Shown here: in pieces, positions 1-9,304 of the stretch
Layout of the letters: every line of letters starts with the position of its first letter
How positions within the stretch are numbered: position 1 is the stretch's first letter
NCBI GenBank assembly: GCA_023053575.1
Contig: JAKZAP010000004.1
Coordinates: forward strand, 2,765,483 to 2,829,482
Direction: 5' to 3'
Source: Branchinecta lynchi
Lineage: Eukaryota; Arthropoda; Branchiopoda; Anostraca; Branchinectidae
Length of the DNA: 64,000 bases
The notes under the pieces: generated by a model
What the model saw: only the letters and a program-made list of their open reading frames with translations
Databases searched by the model: none
What the model was told of the DNA's origin: nothing
Made by a program: the position numbers and the translations under genes

Positions 1-60
1 TGATATAGGATTGCTCTGCAAAAACGACAATTGCCGAAACTGCGCTTTTCCATGTCATCC

Positions 61-107
61 AAAAAGAACAAGAGCTACGAGCTCATATGGCACTTGTTAC
101 GAGTAGG
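61..107 (+). repeat. 5' end of the 281-bp-array element (fragment)
   Basis: This stretch matches the left end of the large tandem-array element at 23071: AAGAGCTACGAGCTCATATG followed by GCACTTGTTACGAGTAGG. Only the first ~45 bases are shared; the sequence then diverges and the tandem units are absent. I read it as a truncated copy. Nothing else is recognised in bases 1-165. Confidence 0.6.
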
Positions 108-165
108 AAGTACAAGAAAGTAGATGAGAACGTCAAAAAATACACCCGCCATCCAAAAATGCGGT

Positions 166-547
166 TCGGAAATAACAAGACCAAAGGTGTCGATGGGATC
201 CCAAAAATATAATATTTGATTCAGACAATAGGGTCTTGTCGTCGCCAGATCCAGTCTTCGCCCGGCTAATCATCAGAGAAAATCAAGTTCAGATATACCT
301 CTATAAGCCATATCTATTGTCACGATACTGACCGAGACTTCCTGCTTTACTTCTGCCAAGTTTCCGGTTTCGCCCGAATTCCGAGCAAACTACTAGTCCA
401 GCGAAGAAAGAAAATTCAGAAACAAATCCAGCGTCGTTGATGTTGGAACAAATCCAACATGTAATCAACTTTGAATAAAAGTTTGACTTAAAAAAAAAAA
501 CGATTACAACCGGATTCCGGACTAATTATATGTCCGGTTAAAAATGA
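166..547 (-). mobile_element. CCGG-array element, fragment A (right part of an interrupted copy)
   Basis: Read on the minus strand this is the end of the CCGG-rich element seen in fuller form at 38902-40366. It has the AACAAGACCAAAGG end, the GGGATCCC palindrome, then the TCTGGCGAAGAC-type stretch and CCGGAATCCGG-like cores. It stops abruptly near 547, where a hAT-like element begins, and the element resumes at 2094. The two pieces are probably one copy split by insertion. Confidence 0.65.
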
Positions 548-555
548 TTGTCATA

Positions 556-1290
556 TACAGACTACGCGAGACCCTTGCAAGGGGTACGCGAAGGAACCAA
601 AATTGTTTCAGTCGGTAGCTTCAAAATCTCGCCTCGCTCATTTGTGATTGCCGAAAGCCTAATATTACCAGCAGAGGCGTCACCAGCCAAAATGTATCAT
701 AAGGGGCAAGAGGTAATTTTTACTCTTTTTTTTAAACTGCCTTTACAAAAAATCGCGGCGCTTCGCGCCAACTCTTCTTTTTAATCGTCTGGACGACCTT
801 TGGGTGGGGGATGGGTGCTGTCAGCGCGTGCGTGACGCCTCTGATCACATCACAGGTCCTACTGAAAGTCAGTCAAATAAGGTTGATTCAAAAACAGCTA
901 GCCTACTGCCGTAAAATCTGTTCCTGTGTCAAACAATATTGTCGCAAGAAGAATCGAAGACATTGCAAGTGATATTGTCATTCAGGTTGCGAATTAAGAT
1001 AACGAAAAAGTTTGCGATGCAGGTTGATGAAAGCATGGAGAACATCAAAACCAAAGACAGAAAAGGCTGACTGTAAAAAAATATGCCGCTAATGACGTCG
1101 AGCCGAGTTTGACAAAAATTTTGCTCCAAAGCAGCCTCAAGTGATTGCCTCGTTGATTTTGTAATATTTTTACACAAGTATGTCTTATCATTTATAACAG
1201 TAACTATCGTTTTTTCACGTTCTGAAAAAGGGGGTACGCAGTTTTTTCGAACCTTGATTAGGGGTACGCGGTACGGAAAAGGTTGGGAAC
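556..1290 (+). mobile_element. hAT-like non-autonomous element, copy A (left end lost)
   Basis: It shares with the complete copy at 47042-47987 the stretches GCGAGACCCTTGCAAGGGG, the CGCGGCGCTTCGCGCC hairpin, a GCCTACTGCCGTAAAATC block and the right end GTACGGAAAAGGTTGGGAAC. The left terminal CAGTGGTTCCCAA is missing. The open frames at 548-784 and on the minus strand to 1408 are not conserved between copies, so I do not call them genes. The copy is followed after a few bases by copy B. Confidence 0.65.
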
Positions 1291-1296
1291 CTTTTC

Positions 1297-2093
1297 CAGT
1301 GGTTCCCAACCAGTGGGACGCGTACCCTAAGGGGTACGCGAGACCCTTGCAAGGGGTACGCGGAGGAACCACACTTGATTTAGTTTGTATAGCTTCAAAA
1401 TCACTCATTCATTTTTGATTACCGAAAGCCGAATATTACCAGCAGAGGCATCACCAGCCATAATTTATCTTAAGCGGTAAGGTTTTTTTACTATCCGACA
1501 GGTAATTTTTACTGACTTTTTGTTTTTTTTAAGTAACTACTTTAACGAAAAATCGTGGCGCTTCGCGCCGACTCTTTTCTTTTTAATCGTCTAGCCGACC
1601 TTTTTGGGGTGATGGGTATTGTCAACCGTGCGTGACTACTCTGATTACAAGCCCTAGTGAAAGTCAGTGAAATAATGTTGATTTAAAAACAGCTAGCCTA
1701 CTGCCTCACAATCTGTTCCCTTGTCAAACAATATTGTTTCGAGAAGAATCGAAGACATTTCAAGTGATATTATCATTCAGGTTGCGAATTTAGCTAACGA
1801 AAAAGTTTGCGATGCAGCTTGATGAAAGCATGGAGAACTTCAAAACTAAACACAGGAACAGGCTGGCTGTAAAAAATATGCCGCTAACAACGTCGAGCCG
1901 AGATTTGAGAAAATGTTTACTACAAAGCAACCTCTCGTGAATGCCTTATTGATTTTGCATATATTTTTACGCATGTATGCCTTGTCATTTGTGATAATAA
2001 CTATCGTCTTTTTCACGTTCTGAAAAAGGTGGTACTCAATTTTTTCGAACCTTGATTAGGGGTTCGCGGTACAGAAAAGGTTGGGAACCACTG
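1297..2093 (+). mobile_element. hAT-like non-autonomous element, copy B (complete ends)
   Basis: It begins CAGTGGTTCCCAACCAG and ends TTGGGAACCACTG, an inverted terminal repeat of the CAGTGGTTC type common in animal hAT elements. The interior matches copy A and the 47-kb copy. Flanks ACCTTTTC and ATCTAATC agree at 6 of 8 positions, so the 8-bp target duplication is only suggestive. It is 797 bp long with no transposase-like frame, so it is non-autonomous. Confidence 0.75.
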
Positions 2094-2490
2094 ATCTAAT
2101 CAAACTTTAGCTTTTAACAAATTTTCCGGTTTTGGCCGGATTCCGGGTGAAATGGTTGTAACCATCGTGCTCAGCGTGTCTTTTAACCCTAAATTGAACA
2201 TTTAATCAACTTCATATAAAACTTTTACTTTTAACCAGCTTTCCGGTTTTTGCCGGATTCCGGACGAACCGCTTGTCCGGCGAGAAAATGGTTTAAACTG
2301 TCGTGCTCAGCATGCCTTCTCACACCATAATCGGCTATCACATTAGCTGTTTAAAATATTTTGTTTGTCCCTTAATTTGAACCCCCCTCCCCAGCCCCTA
2401 AATGTAGGGCTACAGAGCCCACCTACGAACTTGACCTTACCCTAGACTCAATGAATCCTCACACCAAGTTTCATCAATTGAATCAAGTGT
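2094..2490 (-). mobile_element. CCGG-array element, fragment B (left part of the interrupted copy)
   Basis: This continues the minus-strand element of 166-547: two CCGG units (for example TTCCGGTTTTTGCCGGATTC), the CCCCTCCCCAGCCCCTAAATG stretch, and the CACACCAAGTTTCATC stretch that lies next to the PuGACGGACGG tract in fuller copies. The terminal GGGATCCCAAAAACG end is missing. It is followed directly by the hairpin-rich repeat family. Confidence 0.65.
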
Positions 2491-3405
2491 CAAGGGGTTG
2501 ACAACTTCAGTAGTAAGGTACACATGAAACCAAAAATAGGCGATACCAGTTGCGAGACATGTAGGGGACTTGTAAGCAACAGTCGACTGTTAGCTCATAA
2601 TCATCTTCGGCGATGAGGGTTTGCAGCTTTTGCAAGTTGGTGTACCTGTTATTTGTTTCCGGTGTATTCGATGGTAAGAACGATTTGGTTCCAAATTGTA
2701 AGATAGGCAAGGGACTTGTAAGTAATAATCACCTGTTATCATCTTCAGCGATGAGGGGCTTACAACTTTTGCTAGCTGGTGTACCCACTATTTGTTTCCG
2801 GTGAACTTGATGTCTATCACGGGAGAAGGACTTGTAAGTAGGAATCGGTTCACGGGGAGCTAGAAATTTGTGCAAATTGGTGCACATTGTATTCGATTTC
2901 TATAAATATAACGGTAAGAAAGTTTGAATCGATGGTCTACCGCTGTAAACTGGGATGAAGTGTTTACGCAACGGGTACAAACGATAATGTAAAACAATGA
3001 GGTAGTTTCGTAATGATTAATAGTGCCAGCTAAAGTATTTTAATCCTGAAAAGTTACCCATAGCTTTATAATACCAACTAGATTGTATAAGATATTGTCC
3101 CAAGTTTTCATCCGTCACGATGTCTACGATTGAAAACGATAAAGTTCAACTGACTGCAAAGTCAGCTTAGTCCCTTCTTCCTATATTCTGTTGTTGTTGT
3201 TTTTACAACGCTGAGAAATAGCCTTTGATCATGTGATTACTGATTGTGTTCTTCTTAGAACATACTGTTTTATAAGCTTCGACAAGTTGACAACTTCTGC
3301 ATTTAACCGACAGCGTAGAAACAAAACCAAAGTAGTCGGCGAAGCCGGATAGAGGTTACCGCAACACTTCACGTTGCCCAGGCAACGTAGGTCTAGTTTG
3401 CTATT
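2491..3405 (-). repeat. Hairpin-rich repeat family, inverted copy
   Basis: On the minus strand this matches 9305-10250 and its tandem repeats. It contains the GCTTTTGCAAGTTGGTGTACC, CTTGTAAGTAAT and CGATTTCTATAAATATAACG blocks, the CATCCGTCACGATGTCTACG block, and ends with the structured terminus around ACGTTGCCCAGGCAACGT (3371-3388). It is one unit, whereas the 9-12 kb locus holds several. The short frames on either strand are by-products of the repeat. Confidence 0.7.
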
Positions 3406-3552
3406 TGATTCCCACAGAGGGAGTTTGTCGGTCAGTCGGAATCTTCAAGTTCCCCCAGAATCTTCCCCGGTAAGTGTGACTGTTTTGTAATGCTTCGACT
3501 TATCAAGAGACAGTATGATTGTAGGTTTAATTAGTCATAGACTTGTTCGACA

Positions 3553-3681
3553 ATGAGTTGCAAAACAAGGCTCCAAACATCGAAATCTGTCGAAGAAGAC
3601 TTCACCAGAACAGGGGCCCTGGCTTTCCTCGTTTTTTGCTGCTTGCCTGTGGCTTATGCAGCCATCCTCCTTGTTGGATGA
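3553..3681 (+). CDS. Candidate 42-residue single-pass membrane peptide
   Basis: An ATG at 3553 opens a 42-codon frame ending in TGA at 3679-3681. The product starts MSCKTRLQTSKSVEEDFTRT, a polar N-terminal half, and then has about 22 hydrophobic residues (GALAFLVFCCLPVAYAAILL, then VG) that would form one C-terminal transmembrane helix. Upstream, a stretch ending CCCCGGTAAGTG (about 3463-3474) resembles an exon end with a strong splice donor, and TTAGTCATAG just before 3541 could be the acceptor; this would be a very short intron. AATAAAGG near 3889 is a possible poly(A) signal. The region between the flanking repeats is unique within the window. I do not recognise the peptide. The layout resembles regulin/sarcolamban-type micropeptides only in architecture. 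Two other frames overlap it (3543-3770 and 3656-3880), so coding is unproven. Confidence 0.3.
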   Translation: MSCKTRLQTSKSVEEDFTRTGALAFLVFCCLPVAYAAILLVG

Positions 3682-3899
3682 TCGGAACATCCTCGCTTCG
3701 AGTTGCGACACCCCAAAAATTACAAATCCTGATTCCTCGACTCGCGCGAATCCTACGGGATCGCTGTTAACGGATTTCCCGTTCTCCTCTTGTGTGGAAC
3801 TAAAGTTCCCAAATTCCGAACTCGGGACAATTACTCCTGGGACCGTGGCGTTCGAAGCTTGTTATCTTTCACACGTTTAGGGACTAATAAAGGAATGAC

Positions 3900-4585
3900 A
3901 AAAACGAGATCTTACGGCTCACTAGCCCCAGGGAGGGGCCTCGGAGCCAGGGGTCGCACATTTCACATGACCCCCATAGTAGTAAATGTTCTTGTTTTGA
4001 AGTCTTTATTGCTGAACCACAGGGTGGATTTTATTAGACGAATTGACTCTCTGGATCGCTTCAATTCCTTATGGAATCCGAAAAATCACATATATTACTA
4101 CCGTTTAACTTGTCTTAACGTATGCTGTTACTACAAGGCTGGATGACGTGTCTTCATTTCTTCTCTATGGATATTTATATTTATTTATGAACCGCTTTTT
4201 AATTATATGTAAACAAGAAAGTCACTTGTACCCCGGATGAGTACGTAAGGTAAAATAAAACATAAAATCTGACGAATATGAAGTATGGACCTGCTGTTTA
4301 AACCCAGCCTGGGTGTATTGTAGATCAAAGGTGATTCTGGTCATAATAGTTCAACATACTCTATGCAAACGCATTCATTTACTTATTGAATGGATGAATA
4401 ACGTTACTGTGAATATCGCGAGGACAAATAAAAACAAAATAAAATGTCTGTCACTTGTTAAAATTTCCACAAAATATTGTCTGAATGACTGTCCGTATCT
4501 CGTCGACGCACCAGGGTTCCATGGTTCCAACTTTTGTTGGTGTCGGTTGTAGCGCTGGGCTGATTTTTACGGCGGAAGGATGTCA
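3900..4585. other. No gene recognised
   Basis: AT-rich, apparently single-copy sequence after the possible poly(A) signal. Short frames here show no recognisable domain. I see no repeat shared with other parts of the window. Confidence 0.4.
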
Positions 4586-4850
4586 CGGTCAGAGGTGTTA
4601 CTAGCCAAAATGTTCTGAGGGGGGGGGGCGAGGCATTTACCGACTGGCTGGTAATTTTTACCGACTTTTTCTTCAGAAAAACGACTGCTTTCAACAACAC
4701 AAATATGACATTTCTGAAAAAAAAATCGACTGATTTTTAGAAAAATCCGCGGATTTTCAGAAAAACCGACTATTTGGACAAAAAATCGACGAATTTTCAG
4801 AAAAAAACGGTTGTTTTCATGAAAAAAATCAACTGTTTTGATGAAAAATG
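4586..4850 (+). repeat. ACTAGCCAAAATGT repeat with short tandem GAAAAATCGACT units
   Basis: It opens with AGAGGTGTTACTAGCCAAAA, a G-run, then GGTAATTTTTACCGACTTTT. This head recurs at 672, 1442, 33938, 47160, 62922, 63638 and 63972, partly inside hAT-like elements. It is followed by imperfect ~35-bp units built on GAAAAATCGACTGATTTTC. The locus at 33934-34200 has the same order of parts. The minus-strand frame 4567-5025 is just the translated repeat. Confidence 0.6.
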
Positions 4851-5290
4851 CTGAACACGATGGTGAAAACCATTTTCTCTCCGAACAAGTAGTTCGTCCG
4901 GAATCCGGCAAAACCGGAAAGCTGGTTAAAAGTAAAAGTTTCATTTGAAGTTGATTAAATGTTCGATTTAGGGGTAAAAAAAAGATGCTGAACACGATGG
5001 TGAAAACCATTTTCTCGCCGGACAACTAGTTCGCCCGGAATCTGGCCAAAACCGTAAAATTTGTTAAAAGCAAAAGTTTGATTAGATCACAGATTAAGGG
5101 GTAAGAAGAGAGGCTGAGTCTCTATAAGACAATCATTTGTAACCGGACATATAATTAGTCCGAAATCCGGTTGTAACCGGATTTTTTTGTTAAGTCAAAC
5201 TTATATTCTAAGTTGATTAGATGTTGTATTTGTTCCAACATCAACGACGCTGGATTTGCTTCTGAATTTTCTTTTTTTGCTGGACTAGTA
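4851..5290 (+). mobile_element. CCGG-array element, left part (split by a LINE tail)
   Basis: Three units of the ~137-bp repeat, each with GCTGAACACGATGGTGAAAAC, a GGACAA(C/G)TAGTTCG stretch and CCGGAATC(C/T)GG(C)AAAACCGG-type cores. The sequence runs to GGACTAGTA at 5290 and then changes at once into the reversed microsatellite tail of a LINE. The expected continuation (TTCGCCCGGAATTCGG in the 8.4-kb copy) reappears at about 5906. Confidence 0.7.
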
Positions 5291-5905
5291 GTAAGTAATA
5301 AGTAAGTAATTTATTTATAACCCGCCGTTTTCAGAAAGCGGAGTAAATGAAGAAAGTAAATAAAACACATAAACATACACAAAAAGACACTTAATTTCAA
5401 TCGTCGGCCAGGAAGCAGTGTAGAAGGTCGTGCGCTGGTTGGGTTCTGTTGTCAATGATTTTTGATAGCGAAGAAGAAACATCAAAAAGGGTAACACTTG
5501 CATCTTGAATTTTGAACTTCTCCGTCAAAGTATGGTTATGGCATAATTTCGACAAGTGGAGCAGGTGCTTTGCATATTTAAAATAACATGATCTCATCTT
5601 TTTTATCTCCTTCTTTCGCAGAACATGAGTGATACCAGAACGAAATAGTATAGAAGGAGCGCAGAAGGTGCTGTACAACTTTCCCAAAGCTTTACGATTA
5701 TAGCGCCCCCGGTTGGGGACGATGCGCCCATAGGCGGTGCGGATTGATCTAGAAACTTCTTGAACAACCGAAGAGCAAAATTTTGACAACGAGGATTTGA
5801 ATGTTATGCCAAGCCATCATAGAGATTCTGTTGATCTGACGACGAACGATCCAAGAGAGATAGAAGCTTTAGCATTCAAACGAAATAGTAATTTAAAAAT
5901 AGTAA
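5291..5905 (-). mobile_element. 5'-truncated LINE, ORF2 C-terminal end and tail
   Basis: On the minus strand an open frame (5789-5397) encodes about 130 residues, containing KLYSTFCAPSILFRSGITHV then LRKKEIKKM, followed by a stop, a short 3' region and a TTACTTAC-type tail at 5290-5312. The FKT..LP.LLYG..HVLRKKDI-like order resembles the region just after the reverse-transcriptase palm in CR1/L2-type elements; this is a family-level guess. A second, 5'-truncated copy of the same 3' end lies at 21330-21645 in the opposite orientation. It is inserted in the CCGG element. Confidence 0.6.
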
Positions 5906-6010
5906 AATAGCAAACGTAGTTTGCTCGGAATTCGGGCGAAACCGGAAACTTGGCAGAGGTAAAGCAGGAAGTCTCGGTCAGTATCGTCAAAAAAGACATG
6001 GCTTATAGAG
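5906..6010 (+). mobile_element. CCGG-array element, right part after LINE insertion
   Basis: GTTTGCTCGGAATTCGGGCG then AAACCGGAAACTTGGCAGAG continues the element interrupted at 5290, matching 8478-8560. The terminal GGGATCCC end of the element is missing here. Confidence 0.65.
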
Positions 6011-7924
6011 ACTAGAATTAGATACGAAACTTGATACTCCGAAACTTGTTCGCCTCAATACACATTCTACTGACAGGTACCTCAACTTCTTTGTACCCTA
6101 TTTCGTACACTACTTTAATTCTATGTAGTAATTAGTAGGGTAAATTGTATATATTAAGTGTCGACTGGGAATTTTTAAATTTATTATCAAAACGTCTTTT
6201 ATAGTGTTATTATATATAGTGGTGGTAAACTGTACGACGATCCAATGCTAGCGAGTGAATTGTACGAGCTATTAAGGAAATAAAGAGAGATTATTATTAT
6301 TATTATTAAAAGAACCTGAAACTTGACTTGGTAAGAGGGGTGGCTCTGATCAAGCAAAATATTGTTACTAAATATGTACAACCTAAAACAAGTAGCCTAT
6401 TGCTCATAACGCGCCACGAAGAAATAATATATTTGCCAACTAGCCTCGAAACAAAAAGTTTGAAGTCAACTAGAAAGTATCTTTCTTGGTTAATCTTCCG
6501 TTATTATTTTCATTCTGCTGCTTGGTGTAATAGGAAATTTAGCTCCTCCCTCTTTATCATTTTCTTTCCACGTTGCGGTCGTTACAATACTCTATATGAC
6601 TACACGCCAGTGATCCTCAGGAAGAAGGAGTAAGCGTCTCCGTAACGACTCAAGACTCAAATCCTGTTTCAAACAATCACGGTGATCTTTGGGAGCAGTT
6701 GTGACACCGCTTCTGCCTTTCTTCCGCTAGGTTCCCGGAGAGGCTGGAGATTTTGCATCGGCAAGGAAATTTGTCATCGAGAGTATTACTTATGATAGTC
6801 GGGAGCGTCTTAAGTTATTATAAATTATTATATATATCTGTTATTATAAATATCTGTTCAGTCGAGACTCACGTAAAACTAGTGACGTCTCTCCGTGCTG
6901 TTATTGTTTTCCTTCTTATTTCCACAGTTAAGAGCTTGCACCTCCTCTTATGATCATAACTTGTAATACATTATTTGGAACGTAACCCTAGAAAGCAGTA
7001 ATAAAGATAACGGAACCTTATTTTGATGCGGAAATCCCTGTTCTGATGGTTTTCTTCTTCTTCTTCCTTAAGAAGAAGACGTATACATTCTTCAGTGGGA
7101 CGATTAACAGGAATTGGGGAGGGGGTACTATAGCGCTGCTGAAATACTACGAAGGAGTTAAACAATGTCCGCGATCTCCCCCCCCCCCCCCGCGACAATC
7201 AATTCGATTCCGTAGAATTTATTTACGTAGATTTTTTTATTGGTTTATTTCCCTCGGAGATGTGTACGCTAGTAACATAATATAATATATGAACAAAACT
7301 ATAGCTGAATCCACTGATCCATTAAATGCCATGGACAAATTTACGTATACTTTAAAAATAAATTAAGATTATTAACGTATTATTCACTTGGGAAAGAATG
7401 GGCATAGGTTGTGGTTTGGAGGGCTTCGGAACTTTCTTGTAAAAGTTTGTCAACTTTTTGTCGATCGTAAAACCAGATCTTTTTCTAAGACTACAGGAAC
7501 ATCAATTAAACCGGCAACCACTGGCTGGTATCCCCATACAACATCATTTGTACATTTCCAGAGAAATTGAACTTGAACGGAAGTCGGGATCAGATTTCTC
7601 GAGTCTTTAGCTCACTAGGATCCCCGGGGAGCCCTTCTCCCATTGTTAGGAGGAAACAAGTTTCCAATGGTCAAGCCGGGCAAATTTGATCATGTCAAAA
7701 AGTAATATTGACACTAATAGGTATAGTTAGCGAGTCGTGCAGGAGACATAGAGGGGGGGAGACAGAAGATAAGTGTCAGCCTTTCACTCCTCGATCAATT
7801 AACGTCTAATGACGCCCAGTGATGTGGAGATGAAGAAATCAGGTGACAGATTTTCGGACGGTTCCGAATATAGGATATTAGTTGCGTTTTTGCAGGTATC
7901 ATCGTATCTGATTCTTCGCTCTAA
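6011..7924. other. No gene recognised; one LINE-like ATT tail
   Basis: Mostly AT-rich, apparently single-copy DNA. At 6283-6310 AAGGAAATAAAGAGAG is followed by (ATT)n, the look of a retroelement 3' tail. A C-run lies at about 7182-7193. The short frames here (for example 6328-6633) show no domain that I recognise. Confidence 0.35.
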
Positions 7925-8697
7925 AGTTGTTTTTGGGGTCCCAAAACGTAAGTGGGGGAGGGGGTTCAAATTAGGGGGCAAACAAAATATTTTTAAAAAG
8001 CTAATGTGAGAGTCGATTATGGAGTAAGAGAACATGATGAAGACGATGGTGAAAACCATTTTCTCGCTGGACAAGTAGTTCGTCCGGAATCTGGCAAAAA
8101 CCGGAAAGCTGGTTAAAAGTAGAAGTTTCATTTGAAGTTGATTAACTGTTCGATATAGAGGACATGCTGAACACTTATGTGAAAAGCATTTTCTACCCGG
8201 ACAACTATTTCGCCCGGAATCCGGTCAAAACCGGAAAATTTGTTAAAAGCAAAAGTTTTATTTGAAATTAATTAGATGACAGATTAGGGGTAAGAAGAGA
8301 CGCTGAGTCTGTATATGACAATCATCTTTTACCCGGACATATAATTCGTCCGGAATCCGGCTGTAACCGGAATTTTTGTATAAGTCAAAGTTGTATTTGA
8401 AGTTGATTAGATGTTCTTTATAGGGATAAGGAGATATGCTGAATTCGTTTCTGAATTTTCTTTTTTTGATAGACTAGTAGTTCGCCCGGAATTCGGCCGA
8501 AACCGGAAATTTGGCAGAAGTAAAGCAGGAAGTTTTGGTCAGTATCGTCAAAATAGATAGGACTTATAGAGGTATATCTGAACTTGGTTTCTCTGATGAT
8601 TAGCCAGGCGAAGACTTGATCTGGCGAAGACAAGACCCAATTGTCTGGATCAAATATTGGATTGTTGGGATCCCATTGACACCTTTGGTCTTTTTTC
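7925..8697 (+). mobile_element. CCGG-array element, compact copy
   Basis: It starts TTTTGGGGTCCCAAAACGTA, lacks the PuCCG microsatellite, carries about four 137-bp-type units with CCGGAATC(T/C)GG cores, and ends TTGGGATCCCATTGACACCT then TTGGTC. The ends agree with the longer copies at 38902 and 27358. The minus-strand frames at 7799-8131 and 8418-8798 are translated repeat. Confidence 0.75.
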
Positions 8698-9304
8698 AGT
8701 TGCCGTGGTATCTGATAACACGGTCTAACGTCTTGTTGCAATTGTTGAGTATCTTGCCAGTTACCATGGTATCTGGTGTGCAGACACCACGTTTCCAACC
8801 GGTGGCATCTGGAAAAACCATAAACACTTTACTAACTCTTCTTGCTTCTTACTCCTATCATGCACTATATAGCTCCCATATCTTCAAACAAACCTCGGTA
8901 CGCCTGTTTTAGTACCTAGTAGCAGTTTTGCCTTTTCCCAAGAATTAATCATTCTTATCTGCCTTTCGATTCGACGAGGGACTTCCCTAAGATCGTCTTT
9001 TCCAACAGACCCTACCCCAAAATTTTAAATTCTTTGCCACCTTAACCCAGTCTAAAGCCACCAGCTCGTTTGCTGTTTGCTGATTCAAGTTCAGCCGTGA
9101 AGATATTCTTAGTGACTTATACGCCTGCAAGGGGATTGCAATTGTAAGTCATTAAACAACCAATTATTTATATTAAGCATGCTATGTGTATATCTTCTTT
9201 AGTTTCTTTTGTTTTTCTTTCGTTTTCTCCTTGTACGTTTGTCCTTTCTGATGTAAGCGTGCAAACATGAACACATGTATGTATATATGAAATCATTAGA
9301 ACGG
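8698..9304. other. No gene recognised
   Basis: Contains two GTGGTATCTG / ATGGTATCTGG motifs (8703 and 8766) like those in the Maf intron at 53181-53296. Otherwise it is featureless pyrimidine-rich and AT-rich sequence. Confidence 0.35.

Noticed and set aside
929..1408. 159-codon minus-strand frame
   Set aside because: It lies within hAT-like copies A and B, is not conserved between copies, and has no domain.
3790..4146. 118-codon plus-strand frame
   Set aside because: No domain and it overlaps the candidate poly(A) region of the small gene in another frame.
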